A stretch of DNA of 39,570 nt, taken from assembly GCA_030595925.1 (NCBI GenBank), contig JAUVLC010000009.1, positions 1-39,570 of the forward strand. Reading direction: 5' to 3'. A program made the position numbers and the translations under genes. Positions 15,896 to 24,030 of the stretch are shown here, one piece after another (position 1 is the first letter of the stretch; each line of letters starts with the position of its first letter). The notes below the pieces were generated by a model. That model had not been told where the DNA came from. It ran no database searches and saw only the letters and a program-made list of their open reading frames with translations. Origin of the DNA: Clostridia bacterium. GTDB lineage: Bacteria; CBDUZB01; JAGLHV01.

Positions 15896-16999
15896 ATGAA
15901 AATCGGACATATATCGTATGCATACAAACCGGTTATTGGCGGACAGGAAGTCTATATATCAAATTTAATAGAAGTTTTAAAAGACCAGGGGCATTCACAA
16001 AGAGTATATCAATCAGATGTTGGAATTGAAATAGCTAGTCCTGAATTAGTATTAATACCAAAGTTACCTAAAATTATGCGTTATAAAGCAACTGATATTT
16101 ATGCTTATAACCTTTTTTTGCTATCTAAATATAAAGAATTGAAAAAAGAGGATGTCCTTATTGTTCATTATGCTTTTCATTATCCTGTAGTTTCCTGGCA
16201 TAAAAATGTTATTATTGTATCTCATGGGGTTGAATGGGAAGTTCCCCCCATTAGGTTAAATCACAAAATAAGAAAAATAATTGCTAAAATTACTTACAAA
16301 AGTAAGCATTGTAAACTTGTAGCCAACGATACTGATTATTTTCGTCAAATGCGGGTAAATATTAATCCGGCAAGAGGGGTATTTGAAGAGATTGATAAGG
16401 ATAGATGGTTTATTCCCAATTGTGTTGATACTTCACGTTTTTGTGAGAACGAAGGATTGGAAAAACTTAAAAGATTAAATCCTATATTAGTACCAAGAAA
16501 TATTGTTCATCGAAGAGGAATAGACTTAGCAATAAAAGCCTTCAGTCTTTTTGTTAAAAAGTATCCGGATACAAATCTTGTTATCGTTGGAAGCTATAAT
16601 AATTGTTTAAATCCAGTATATAAAAATGTATGCAATATAGTGAAGAATTTAAATTTAGAAAAGAAAATTATTTTTTGGGGTAGTGCTCCATGGACAGAGA
16701 TGCCAAAAATTTATTATTCTTCTCTAATGACAGTTATCCCCAGTATTTTTGGCGAAGGAACATCCTTGAGTGCTCTGGAGAGTATGGCTTGTGGAATAAC
16801 GACTGTTTCTACCAATGTAGGAGGGTTAGCTGATTTACCATGTGTACTGGCAAGCCCTGATTATAAAAATTTAGCCGAGACAATGATAGAAAGTTTTAAT
16901 GATCGAAAACAAATTGGGCAAAAACAAAAGGATTTAGTGGCTAAGACTTATAATCACAATAATTGGAAAAATACGTGGATTAAAGTACTATTATCATGA
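15896..16999 (+). CDS. Glycosyltransferase, family 4 (GT-B fold)
   Basis: I start at the ATG at 15896, which follows CAGGAAA, rather than at an in-frame GTG at 15863; the family N-terminus MKIGHISYAYKPVIGGQEVYI fits this. The acceptor domain shows the glycine loop (GGQE). The C-terminal domain has LVPRNIVHRRGIDLAIKAFSLF and NLVIVGSY. The intact E-x7-E motif is GEGTSLSALESMACG, followed by VSTNVGGLADL. It is a retaining glycosyltransferase, about 367 residues, with cytoplasmic action. The stop overlaps the start of the next gene (ATGA), so the two are translationally coupled. Confidence 0.9.
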   Translation: MKIGHISYAYKPVIGGQEVYISNLIEVLKDQGHSQRVYQSDVGIEIASPELVLIPKLPKIMRYKATDIYAYNLFLLSKYKELKKEDVLIVHYAFHYPVVSWHKNVIIVSHGVEWEVPPIRLNHKIRKIIAKITYKSKHCKLVANDTDYFRQMRVNINPARGVFEEIDKDRWFIPNCVDTSRFCENEGLEKLKRLNPILVPRNIVHRRGIDLAIKAFSLFVKKYPDTNLVIVGSYNNCLNPVYKNVCNIVKNLNLEKKIIFWGSAPWTEMPKIYYSSLMTVIPSIFGEGTSLSALESMACGITTVSTNVGGLADLPCVLASPDYKNLAETMIESFNDRKQIGQKQKDLVAKTYNHNNWKNTWIKVLLS

Positions 17000-18519
17000 A
17001 AAGAGAAAGATTAGCAAAAAAAGATAATTTATTTAAAGGGAATTGGCAAATGCTTGGTATGGTATTTTTTTCAATTCTTAGTGCTGTTGGTATAATGTTT
17101 TATGATATAAAAGCGCTATTGGTAATTTTTATTATAGGAATTACAGTAATTATTTTGTGTAAGCCATGGTATGGTTTTTTGTTGATGGTTTTTTTTATTC
17201 CTTTTACTGGAGTTTTGAAGAAAGAAATAGGAATAGGTTTAGTTCCTTCTCAAATAATTGGAGTTATTACCTTGGGGGCATTTCTTATTTATAAAAAAAT
17301 GAGAATAGAAAAATTAAAAAAAATGCAGAGCGGTAACATTTTATTATTGTTTTTTAGCTGGGTTATTATAATTTCACTTTTTAAATATCCTCAAGTATTA
17401 ATGCAAAAAGGAGTATTATGGGGAGGTCCCTTACGAAATTCAACGGGTAGGACATTTATACAAATAATTGCATTGGGATGGATGGTTAGCTTTTATTTTT
17501 TGACTATAAATATTTTAAACAGCAAAGAAAGAGTAATAAAAACAATAAAAATTTTATTAATAACGACATTTCTTGTAAGTTTATTTGGATTATATCAGTT
17601 TGGAGGGTTTTTTTTCAAGTGGCCGTTTATTGAAACTACTTATCGAGTGATAACAACGACATGGGAAAGTTCTGGGTATGTGTCCGGCGTTATGCGGGTT
17701 GCTTCAACTGTAGGAGAAGCAAAAAATTTATCTTATTTTCTTTTAACGATAATTTTTCTGCTTTTGGTTTTAATACTATTGAAACAATATCTCTTTAAAT
17801 TTAAGTGGATTCCAGTTTTGTTTCTTATTTGTGCCATAATGGTTTTTGTTTTGACTTTTTCCAGAAGCGGTTTTATTTTGTTTATTCCTTGCTTGATTTT
17901 AAGTTTGTTTTTAGTGGTAATGTATTCGGAAAACTCGAAAGATGTTTTGGAAAAAATTTGCAAATTTTTACTTGTTTTTATTATAACTTATTTGATAACT
18001 TATAAAATTTTTTCTTTTTTTGACTATAATCTTAATTCTCTTATTGTTCATCGTTGTCAATCAATACCAAGAGGCTGGGAAGAAAGTATTGATTCTTTGA
18101 AATTTAATGCTGTTTTAAAGTTAATACCTCAACATTTTATTTTCGGAGTTGGATGGGGAAATGCTCCTTTTTATCTTCCCCAATTTGGAATGATAGAATT
18201 AACCCCTAATCAATATCTTAATATATTATTTGAATCGGGAATTATAGGACTGGGGATTTTCTTTTGGTTTATAGGTAGCTCTTTAAGTTATACTTTTAAT
18301 TCATTAAAAAAAATAAAAGATATAGCCTGGAGAAGTGTAATTATTGCTTTGCTTTCAGGAAATTGTGTTTTTTTTATTATATTAACATATTACTCTTATT
18401 GGTTTAATAATCCTTATTTATGGATTATGATGGGGATGCTTAGTGCATCGGTAAGGTTAGGATTAAAAGAAAATGAGGCAAGTTATGTTGAAGATTTCAA
18501 AGCAAAAAATACCTGTTAG
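16996..18519 (+). CDS. Second O-antigen ligase/polymerase-like membrane protein
   Basis: The 507-residue protein has 11-12 hydrophobic segments and the Wzy_C-type layout: a conserved FSRSGFILFIPCLILSLF segment in the middle, then a periplasmic loop (IPRGWEESIDSL...HFIFGVGWGNAPFYLPQFG). TPNQYLNILFESGIIGLGIFF comes next, matching the H/N-xYLxxL-E-G-xxG ending of the family. It has no TPR tail, unlike the first Wzy-like protein. One of the two may be the polymerase and the other a ligase, or they may belong to two polymers. It overlaps the upstream GT4 by 4 nt and runs 35-47 nt into the downstream GT9 start. Confidence 0.82.
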   Translation: MKRERLAKKDNLFKGNWQMLGMVFFSILSAVGIMFYDIKALLVIFIIGITVIILCKPWYGFLLMVFFIPFTGVLKKEIGIGLVPSQIIGVITLGAFLIYKKMRIEKLKKMQSGNILLLFFSWVIIISLFKYPQVLMQKGVLWGGPLRNSTGRTFIQIIALGWMVSFYFLTINILNSKERVIKTIKILLITTFLVSLFGLYQFGGFFFKWPFIETTYRVITTTWESSGYVSGVMRVASTVGEAKNLSYFLLTIIFLLLVLILLKQYLFKFKWIPVLFLICAIMVFVLTFSRSGFILFIPCLILSLFLVVMYSENSKDVLEKICKFLLVFIITYLITYKIFSFFDYNLNSLIVHRCQSIPRGWEESIDSLKFNAVLKLIPQHFIFGVGWGNAPFYLPQFGMIELTPNQYLNILFESGIIGLGIFFWFIGSSLSYTFNSLKKIKDIAWRSVIIALLSGNCVFFIILTYYSYWFNNPYLWIMMGMLSASVRLGLKENEASYVEDFKAKNTC

Positions 18520-19702
18520 GAAAAACAGAATAGTTGTTTTTTTTATCCACTACTTGGTGTTGGTACTTTTTTCCCCATATGTACTGATCAGCTGTTGGGT
18601 GAAAGATAAAAAAATATTTTTAAAAAAAATAAAAAAAATTCTTATTATTCGAATAGACGGTCTTGGAGACGTAACTTTATCAACACCTGTTTTTAAGGCG
18701 TTAAGAGATATTTTCCCCCATGCAGAGATAACTTTACTTGTGGCTAGCTGGTCAAAAGAATTAGTCGAAGGAATGCCAACATTTGATGAGGTAATATATC
18801 TTGATGTTCCCTGGGTAGTAAAAAATAAAAAAGAAAAATTTAGTAAATTAATAAAAGTTATAAAAAAGGTAAGAAAAAGAAGGTTTGATATTACTATGGA
18901 TTTAAGAGGAGATTTTAGAAATAATATTTTAATGTATTTATTTAAAGGGAAATACAGAATAGGTTACAATACTACAGGATGTCAATTTTTGCTTACCCAT
19001 GTAGTTTCTTTGGGAGATAATCATCACCCAATAAATATGGGGCAATCTTTAATTAAATATCTAAAACCGAATAATAAAAAAAAATATGAACCTTCCTTAT
19101 GGATTGAAGAAAAAGATCGAATATTTAGTGAAAATTTTTTAAGTTATAATGGGGTTAAAAATGATGATTTAGTTGTTATTATGCATCCGGCAGCTCGATG
19201 GGATGGGAGACAATGGCAAATAGAAGGTTATGCTAATATAGCGGATAGATTGATTGAGAAATATGGGGTAAAAGTTGTTTTTACAGGCAGTATTAACGAT
19301 GTTAAGTTGACAGTAAAAATAGTGAAACAAATGAAAAACATACCAATAATAGCAACGGGAAAAAATAATCTCAAGCAGTTTTTGGCTTTATTAGAAAAAT
19401 GCAATCTTTTTATTGGAGTAGATTCCGGGCCTATGCATATGGCTGCTGCCCTGGGTATACAAGTAATAGCTCTTTTTGGTGCTGCTCGGGTCGAAGCTAT
19501 GAGACCCTATGGAAATGGTCATATAATTTTAACCCAACAGGATAGTTTTTCCTGTAGTCCTTGTGCTCAAACCTTTTGTAAAAGACCGAAAAATAGTTGT
19601 ATGAAAGCAATTACTATCGATATGGTGTGGACGGCAGTTGAGAAACAAATAGAAAAAATAAAGTTAAAAGAGATTAAATTCCATGAAGATACTACTTATT
19701 GA
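18485..19702 (+). CDS. Glycosyltransferase family 9 (heptosyltransferase-like)
   Basis: Start chosen at ATG 18485, with GAGG 7-8 nt upstream; an in-frame ATG at 18473 is also possible. Both lie inside the end of the previous gene. A hydrophobic N-terminal stretch (IVVFFIHYLVLVLFSPYVLI) precedes the GT9 core and is an uncommon extension that may tether it to the membrane. Core motifs are ILIIRIDGLGDVTLSTPVFKAL, VVIMHPAARWDGRQW (phosphate-binding region), GSINDVKLT, and GVDSGPMHMAAALGIQVIALFGA. A Cys-rich end (CSPCAQTFC) is typical of the family. GT9 enzymes add heptose or similar sugars to lipid A core or glycans. Here the exact donor is unknown. Confidence 0.88.
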   Translation: MLKISKQKIPVRKNRIVVFFIHYLVLVLFSPYVLISCWVKDKKIFLKKIKKILIIRIDGLGDVTLSTPVFKALRDIFPHAEITLLVASWSKELVEGMPTFDEVIYLDVPWVVKNKKEKFSKLIKVIKKVRKRRFDITMDLRGDFRNNILMYLFKGKYRIGYNTTGCQFLLTHVVSLGDNHHPINMGQSLIKYLKPNNKKKYEPSLWIEEKDRIFSENFLSYNGVKNDDLVVIMHPAARWDGRQWQIEGYANIADRLIEKYGVKVVFTGSINDVKLTVKIVKQMKNIPIIATGKNNLKQFLALLEKCNLFIGVDSGPMHMAAALGIQVIALFGAARVEAMRPYGNGHIILTQQDSFSCSPCAQTFCKRPKNSCMKAITIDMVWTAVEKQIEKIKLKEIKFHEDTTY

Positions 19703-21176
19703 CCCTCCATTTAAAAGATTTACCGGATTTGTTAATTTTTACTTTCCTATTGGGCTTACCTATTTGGCCGGATATTTGAGAGCAAGGGGATATACGGATA
19801 TTTGTATTTTTGACTCTGATGCTGTAGAAAAGGGAATGGACATTGATTTTAGTGATGAATATCGAAGACTGGAATTTTACAGGGAAGGATTAAATAATTC
19901 TTCCCATAAAGTATGGCAGGAGATAAAAAATGTTGTCAAAAAAATAAATCCCGATGTGGTGGGAATGACCGCCATGACCACAAAATTCGGTTCTGTTTTG
20001 AAGACAGCTGAAGTGATAAAAAAAGATAATCCTGATTTAATTATAATTGTTGGCGGTCCGCATCCAACGTTATTGCCGGAACAAACCCTGAAAGCTAAAC
20101 AAATAGATTTTGTTATAAGAGGTGAGGGAGAAGAAACTTTTTACGAATTAATCAAAACAATCGATGAAAAAAAAGAATATAGAGAAATAAAAGGACTTTC
20201 TTATAGAGTAAATGAAAAAATTATACATAATTCATCCAGGGAGTTTATAAATAAACTTGATGAAATTCCTCTTCCTGCGAGAGACTTGCTAATGAACCAG
20301 GATAAATATATTTCTGAGGATATGGGCGTAATAATGACTTCCCGGGGTTGTCCGTTTAATTGTACTTATTGTTGTCATATGTGGCAGAGAAAAGTGAGAA
20401 ATCGTTCTGTTGATAATGTGATTGAGGAAATCAGACTGGTAAAGCAAAATTATGGTACCAGGCAGTTTGAGTTTAAAGACGATTCTTTTACTTTAAATAG
20501 AGAAAGAATAATTGATTTATGTGAAAAAATGGTTTTAGAAAAGTTGAAAATTAACTGGGGGTGCAGCACCAGAGTAGATTTATTAGATGAGGAACTAATT
20601 TTAAAAATGAAGAAAGCCGGGTGCAATATAATTAAATTGGGCATTGAAACCGGCAGTGAAAGAATTTTAAAAGAGACAAAAAAAGGCGTAACTTTTAGCC
20701 AGATGAGGAAAGCAGCGGGATGGTTAAATAAACATAATATATTTTGGAGTGGATATTTTATGGGAGGATTACCTTCCGAAACATATGAGGATATAATTAA
20801 AACATATAAATTTATGAAGGAATTAAATCCTTATTATGCCGGATTAGGGATGTATAATCCTTTTCCCGGGACAGAATTGTTTAATCAGGGAGTAAAACTG
20901 GGCTTGTTGCATTCCGAGGTTGATTTATCGCATTTTTTTCGGGTTAATGCAAAGAATTATTTTTTTGTAAATTCGGAAAAAAGAGTAGCAAATATAGATA
21001 AAGAAACATTTGATAAAGTGGTTTCTTTTATGATAAAAGAATTTAATAACCATAATAAGCAATTAAAAAATATTTTAAGAAGAGGATGGGCCAGGAAAAA
21101 AGTGTATTTGGGGGATTTCAGCCTTTTTGTTCAGGATTTAAGGAAAGCGGTAAAATGGGTTTTTGGTTCTGTTTAA
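19683..21176 (+). CDS. B12-binding-domain radical SAM enzyme
   Basis: The 497-residue protein has an N-terminal cobalamin-binding Rossmann domain (about 1-150: MKILLIDPPF, FPIGLTYLAGYLRARGY, VVGMTAMTTKF, IIIVGGPHPTLLPE). A radical SAM barrel follows, with the 4Fe-4S motif C223-x3-C227-x2-C230 (SRGCPFNCTYCC). Later comes KLGIETGSERILKETKKG, the usual SAM-contact region. The C-terminal part is a DUF-type extension. Members of this class methylate unactivated carbons or phosphinates, or rearrange lipids; the substrate here is unknown. It overlaps the GT9 gene by 20 nt and is the last gene before a strong terminator, so it belongs to the polysaccharide transcript and probably modifies a sugar or the lipid carrier. 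Confidence 0.9.
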   Translation: MKILLIDPPFKRFTGFVNFYFPIGLTYLAGYLRARGYTDICIFDSDAVEKGMDIDFSDEYRRLEFYREGLNNSSHKVWQEIKNVVKKINPDVVGMTAMTTKFGSVLKTAEVIKKDNPDLIIIVGGPHPTLLPEQTLKAKQIDFVIRGEGEETFYELIKTIDEKKEYREIKGLSYRVNEKIIHNSSREFINKLDEIPLPARDLLMNQDKYISEDMGVIMTSRGCPFNCTYCCHMWQRKVRNRSVDNVIEEIRLVKQNYGTRQFEFKDDSFTLNRERIIDLCEKMVLEKLKINWGCSTRVDLLDEELILKMKKAGCNIIKLGIETGSERILKETKKGVTFSQMRKAAGWLNKHNIFWSGYFMGGLPSETYEDIIKTYKFMKELNPYYAGLGMYNPFPGTELFNQGVKLGLLHSEVDLSHFFRVNAKNYFFVNSEKRVANIDKETFDKVVSFMIKEFNNHNKQLKNILRRGWARKKVYLGDFSLFVQDLRKAVKWVFGSV

Positions 21177-21187
21177 AAAACAAATAA

Positions 21188-21227
21188 ACATCCTGAATTT
21201 TTTTTAAATTCAGGGTGTTTTTATTTC
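21188..21227 (+). terminator. Intrinsic terminator of the polysaccharide operon
   Basis: A 13-bp stem is formed by ACATCCTGAATTT (21188-21200) and AAATTCAGGGTGT (21206-21218), with one T-G pair and a TTTTT loop. It is followed at once by TTTTATTT. It lies 12 nt after the radical SAM stop codon. Confidence 0.9.
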
Positions 21228-21327
21228 CTGCCGGTTGGAAGTAATTTTCTACTAAAAACAAACAAAATCATTAAAAATTACCGAAATATATCCCTCTTTT
21301 GAATAGAAAAACGGCTAAAAGAATAGA

Positions 21328-21356
21328 TTGATATTTTTAAAGAATTTTGGTATAAT
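21328..21356 (+). promoter_or_regulatory. Sigma70-type promoter of the tmk-holB-ricT-metG block
   Basis: TTGATA (21328-21333), an exact 17-nt spacer and perfect TATAAT (21351-21356). This is the best promoter in the window by consensus, sits between a strong terminator and tmk, and gives a leader of about 36 nt. Confidence 0.75.
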
Positions 21357-21398
21357 AATTTGATATAAAAGTAGAGGGAGTAAAGCAAGGTACAATCA

Positions 21399-22055
21399 AT
21401 GAAAAAGCGAAGGAAAGAAGGGATATTTATTACCTTTGAAGGGCCGGAAGGGAGCGGGAAAAGCCTTCAGGCAAAGAAGGTTTGTAAATATTTAAAGGAT
21501 AAGGGGTTTCCTGTGATTCATACCAGGGAGCCGGGTGGGACGGATTTAGGCCGGACTTTGCGCAAAATCCTGTTAAATCCGCGTAATAAAATTGACTCTA
21601 AAACTGAACTTTTTCTTAATTTTGCCGATAGAGCAGAGCATATTGTTCAGGTAATCAAGCCGGCGTTAAAAGAAGGAAAGGTTATTATCTGTGAACGGTT
21701 TAATGATGCTACTCTGGCTTATCAGGGATACGGGAGAGGGTTAGATAGGAGTTTAATAAAAAAAATAGGGTGTTTTATTGAGGATGGAATCGTTCCGAAT
21801 TTAACTTTTCTTTTGGACATAAAAGTTGAACAGGGGCTGAAGAGAGCGGTAAATACAGCTAAAGATTTTAAAAAGGGTGAGGGAGACCGGTTAGAGCAGG
21901 AAAAAATTTCTTTTCATCGTAAGGTTCGCCGGGGATATCAGGCTATTGCCAGGGAAGACGGGAAGAGAATAAAAGTAATTTCAGGTACAAAAAGTATAGA
22001 GCAGGTTTTCGAGAAAATAGTCAATTATATTAATATAGTTCTTGAAATAAAGTAA
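21399..22055 (+). CDS. tmk: Thymidylate kinase
   Basis: Phosphorylates dTMP to dTDP for DNA synthesis. The 218-residue protein has the P-loop GPEGSGKS (15-22), the dTMP-binding TREPGG (42-47), and ICERFNDATLAYQGYGRGLD (98-116), where the usual DR[FY] is ERF. A Lys/Arg-containing lid segment follows (about 150-170). Glu for Asp in the DR motif is seen in some TMPKs and keeps the acidic charge. The ribosome-binding site is modest (AAGG about 10 nt upstream). It is the first gene after a strong promoter, followed 9-15 nt later by holB, a common bacterial order. Confidence 0.95.
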   Translation: MKKRRKEGIFITFEGPEGSGKSLQAKKVCKYLKDKGFPVIHTREPGGTDLGRTLRKILLNPRNKIDSKTELFLNFADRAEHIVQVIKPALKEGKVIICERFNDATLAYQGYGRGLDRSLIKKIGCFIEDGIVPNLTFLLDIKVEQGLKRAVNTAKDFKKGEGDRLEQEKISFHRKVRRGYQAIAREDGKRIKVISGTKSIEQVFEKIVNYINIVLEIK

Positions 22056-22070
22056 GGAAGAGATTTGAAA

Positions 22071-23081
22071 ATGTTTTTTTCAGATGTTTTGGGGCAGGAA
22101 CTGCCCATTAAAATCATACAAAATGCAATAAAAAAGGAAAAGTGTGCCCATGCTTATTTATTTGTAGGGCCGGAAGGGGTGGGAAAGAAATCTACTGCTT
22201 TTGCTTTTGCCCGTTTATTAAATTGTAAAAATAGAATAGCTATAGATAGTAAAGGCGAAAAACACGAATCCAATGGGGATAATTTAGATTTGCAGGATAT
22301 AAACATCTATGATTCCTGTGGTGAATGCATTTCTTGTAAGAAAATTAAAAAAGGGATTCATCCGGATGTAAGTTTTATTTATCCTGAGAAAAAAGACATT
22401 CGTATCAATCAAATGAGGGTTTTAAAATATCAGGCTCAATTTAAGCCGATGGAAGGCCGTTGGAAAGTTTATATAATTGATAAAGCCCATATGATGAATA
22501 AAGAATCTGCAAATAGCGTATTGAAACTTTTAGAAGAGCCCCCGGATAAAGTTTTAATTATTCTTATTGCACAAAACAAATACGGGATATTACCTACGAT
22601 TATTTCCAGATGTCAGGTAATTAAATTTAATCTGCTTCCTTCTGATTTAATAATTCGTTCTTTGAAAGAAAAGTATAACATAGAAGAAAAAAAAGCTTTA
22701 TTTTTCAGTAGGTTGTCCCATGGAAGTATAGGAAAAGCCTTTTCTTGTTGTGAAGAGAAGATGGATGAGACAAAGAAAAAAGCGGACTTATTAATTTCTA
22801 AAATGAAGAAAGGGGATTTTATTAGTTTGTTTTCTGAAAGCGAAAAATTGTCTTTTAGTAAGGAGAAGGAAGAATTAAAAAAAATTTTAAATATAATGAT
22901 TGTTTTTTATAGAGAAAAAATGTATGAAAACCCTACCAGTGAATATATAAAGATATTAGAGGTTATTTTGCAGACGAAAGAAAGTATAAAAAGAAATATA
23001 AATGTAGGTTTAGCTCTGGATGAAATGTTTTTAAATGTAAATAAAATAATGGAAAACAAAAAATTTGCTGAGATTATTTAA
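22071..23081 (+). CDS. holB: DNA polymerase III delta-prime subunit
   Basis: Clamp-loader subunit, AAA+ fold. I use the ATG at 22071, with AAGGAAG 10 nt upstream; an in-frame TTG at 22065 is possible. P-loop GPEGVGKK is near residue 33. The zinc module has C52 and then C83-x2-C86-x2-C89 (CGECISC). The first Cys is separated from the rest by about 30 residues instead of the usual 8, because of an Asp/Lys-rich insertion. The DEAH-like box is IIDKAHMM, with a non-acidic replacement (DKAH). The segment SANSVLKLLEEPP and the arginine finger SRC follow, all typical. A modified P-loop and box suit the non-hydrolysing delta-prime role. Confidence 0.92.
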   Translation: MFFSDVLGQELPIKIIQNAIKKEKCAHAYLFVGPEGVGKKSTAFAFARLLNCKNRIAIDSKGEKHESNGDNLDLQDINIYDSCGECISCKKIKKGIHPDVSFIYPEKKDIRINQMRVLKYQAQFKPMEGRWKVYIIDKAHMMNKESANSVLKLLEEPPDKVLIILIAQNKYGILPTIISRCQVIKFNLLPSDLIIRSLKEKYNIEEKKALFFSRLSHGSIGKAFSCCEEKMDETKKKADLLISKMKKGDFISLFSESEKLSFSKEKEELKKILNIMIVFYREKMYENPTSEYIKILEVILQTKESIKRNINVGLALDEMFLNVNKIMENKKFAEII

Positions 23082-23170
23082 TGGTTTTTAGTTTAAAATT
23101 TAACATTTACAGTAGCCTTAAGTAAAAGATATAGGTTAGGGGTAAATGACGGCTTTAAGGAGAAAATAAT

Positions 23171-23995
23171 ATGCCGGTAGTAGTGGGAGTGGAAACAAGG
23201 AAAAATAAGGATGTTTTTTATTTTAATCCCCGGGATTTGGATTTAGCGGTAGAAGATAAAGTATTGGTCGAAACGGAAAATGGTATTGAATGGGGGGTGG
23301 TGGTAGAATTAGAAAAGGTATTAGAGAAAAAGAAAGAAAGGATAAAAAATATTATAAGGAAAATGAATGAGTATGATTTCAATAAATTAAAAGAAAATAA
23401 GATAAAAGAAAAAGCAGCACTTAAGAGTTGTTTGCAAAAGGTAGAAGATAGAGAGTTAAAAATGAAATTAGCCAGTGTGGAATATACTTTTGACCGGAAT
23501 AAACTCTTTGTGTATTATACTGCAGAAGGAAGAATTGATTTTAGGGAATTGATCAAAGATTTAGGGTATCTTTTGAAAAGTCGTATTCAAATGGTTCAAA
23601 TAGGGGTAAGGGATGAAGCCAAAATGTTGGGTGCTTTTGGTACTTGCGGCCGGATGCTTTGTTGTAAGGCTTTTCTTCATGAGTTTAAACCGGTAGGTAT
23701 CGAAATGGCTAAAGAACAAAATTTATCTTTAAATCCCAATAAAATATCAGGGGCGTGCGGTCGATTAATGTGTTGTTTGGCCTATGAATACAAAGATTAT
23801 AAAGAAGTGAAAAAGAGATTGCCTAAAAAGGGGCTAAAAGTAAAAACCAGCCAGGGAGAAGGGATAGTGAAAGATGTAAATCTTTTTACGGAAGAAATTA
23901 CTATTGATTGTGGGAAAGGTGTTTTTAAAAAAGTTCCTGTTAGTGAAATTCATGTCGGTATTTTAGATAAATTTAAATTAAGTAAAAATAAATAG
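23171..23995 (+). CDS. ricT: PSP1-domain protein, RicT/YaaT-like
   Basis: The 274-residue protein has the complete PSP1 core: KLFVYYTAEGRIDFRELIKDL, then GVRDEAKMLGAFGTCGRMLCC and ISGACGRLMCCLAYE. Six cysteines (C159, C164, C165, C196, C201, C202) lie in two CG-x3-4-CC clusters, the iron-sulfur ligand region of the Bacillus RicT (YaaT) complex. In Bacillus RicA/F/T promotes mRNA maturation with RNase Y and phosphorelay; partners are not in this window, so the role here is less certain. AAGGAG gives a clear start. Its place between holB and metG is conserved in many bacteria. Confidence 0.9.
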   Translation: MPVVVGVETRKNKDVFYFNPRDLDLAVEDKVLVETENGIEWGVVVELEKVLEKKKERIKNIIRKMNEYDFNKLKENKIKEKAALKSCLQKVEDRELKMKLASVEYTFDRNKLFVYYTAEGRIDFRELIKDLGYLLKSRIQMVQIGVRDEAKMLGAFGTCGRMLCCKAFLHEFKPVGIEMAKEQNLSLNPNKISGACGRLMCCLAYEYKDYKEVKKRLPKKGLKVKTSQGEGIVKDVNLFTEEITIDCGKGVFKKVPVSEIHVGILDKFKLSKNK

Positions 23996-24030
23996 GCAGT
24001 TAAATTTTAAAACAAGGATAATCAAACAAC

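Noticed and set aside
24001-24030. T-box or riboswitch before metG
   Set aside because: The gap to ricT is only 35 nt and contains no conserved T-box or SAM-riboswitch elements.
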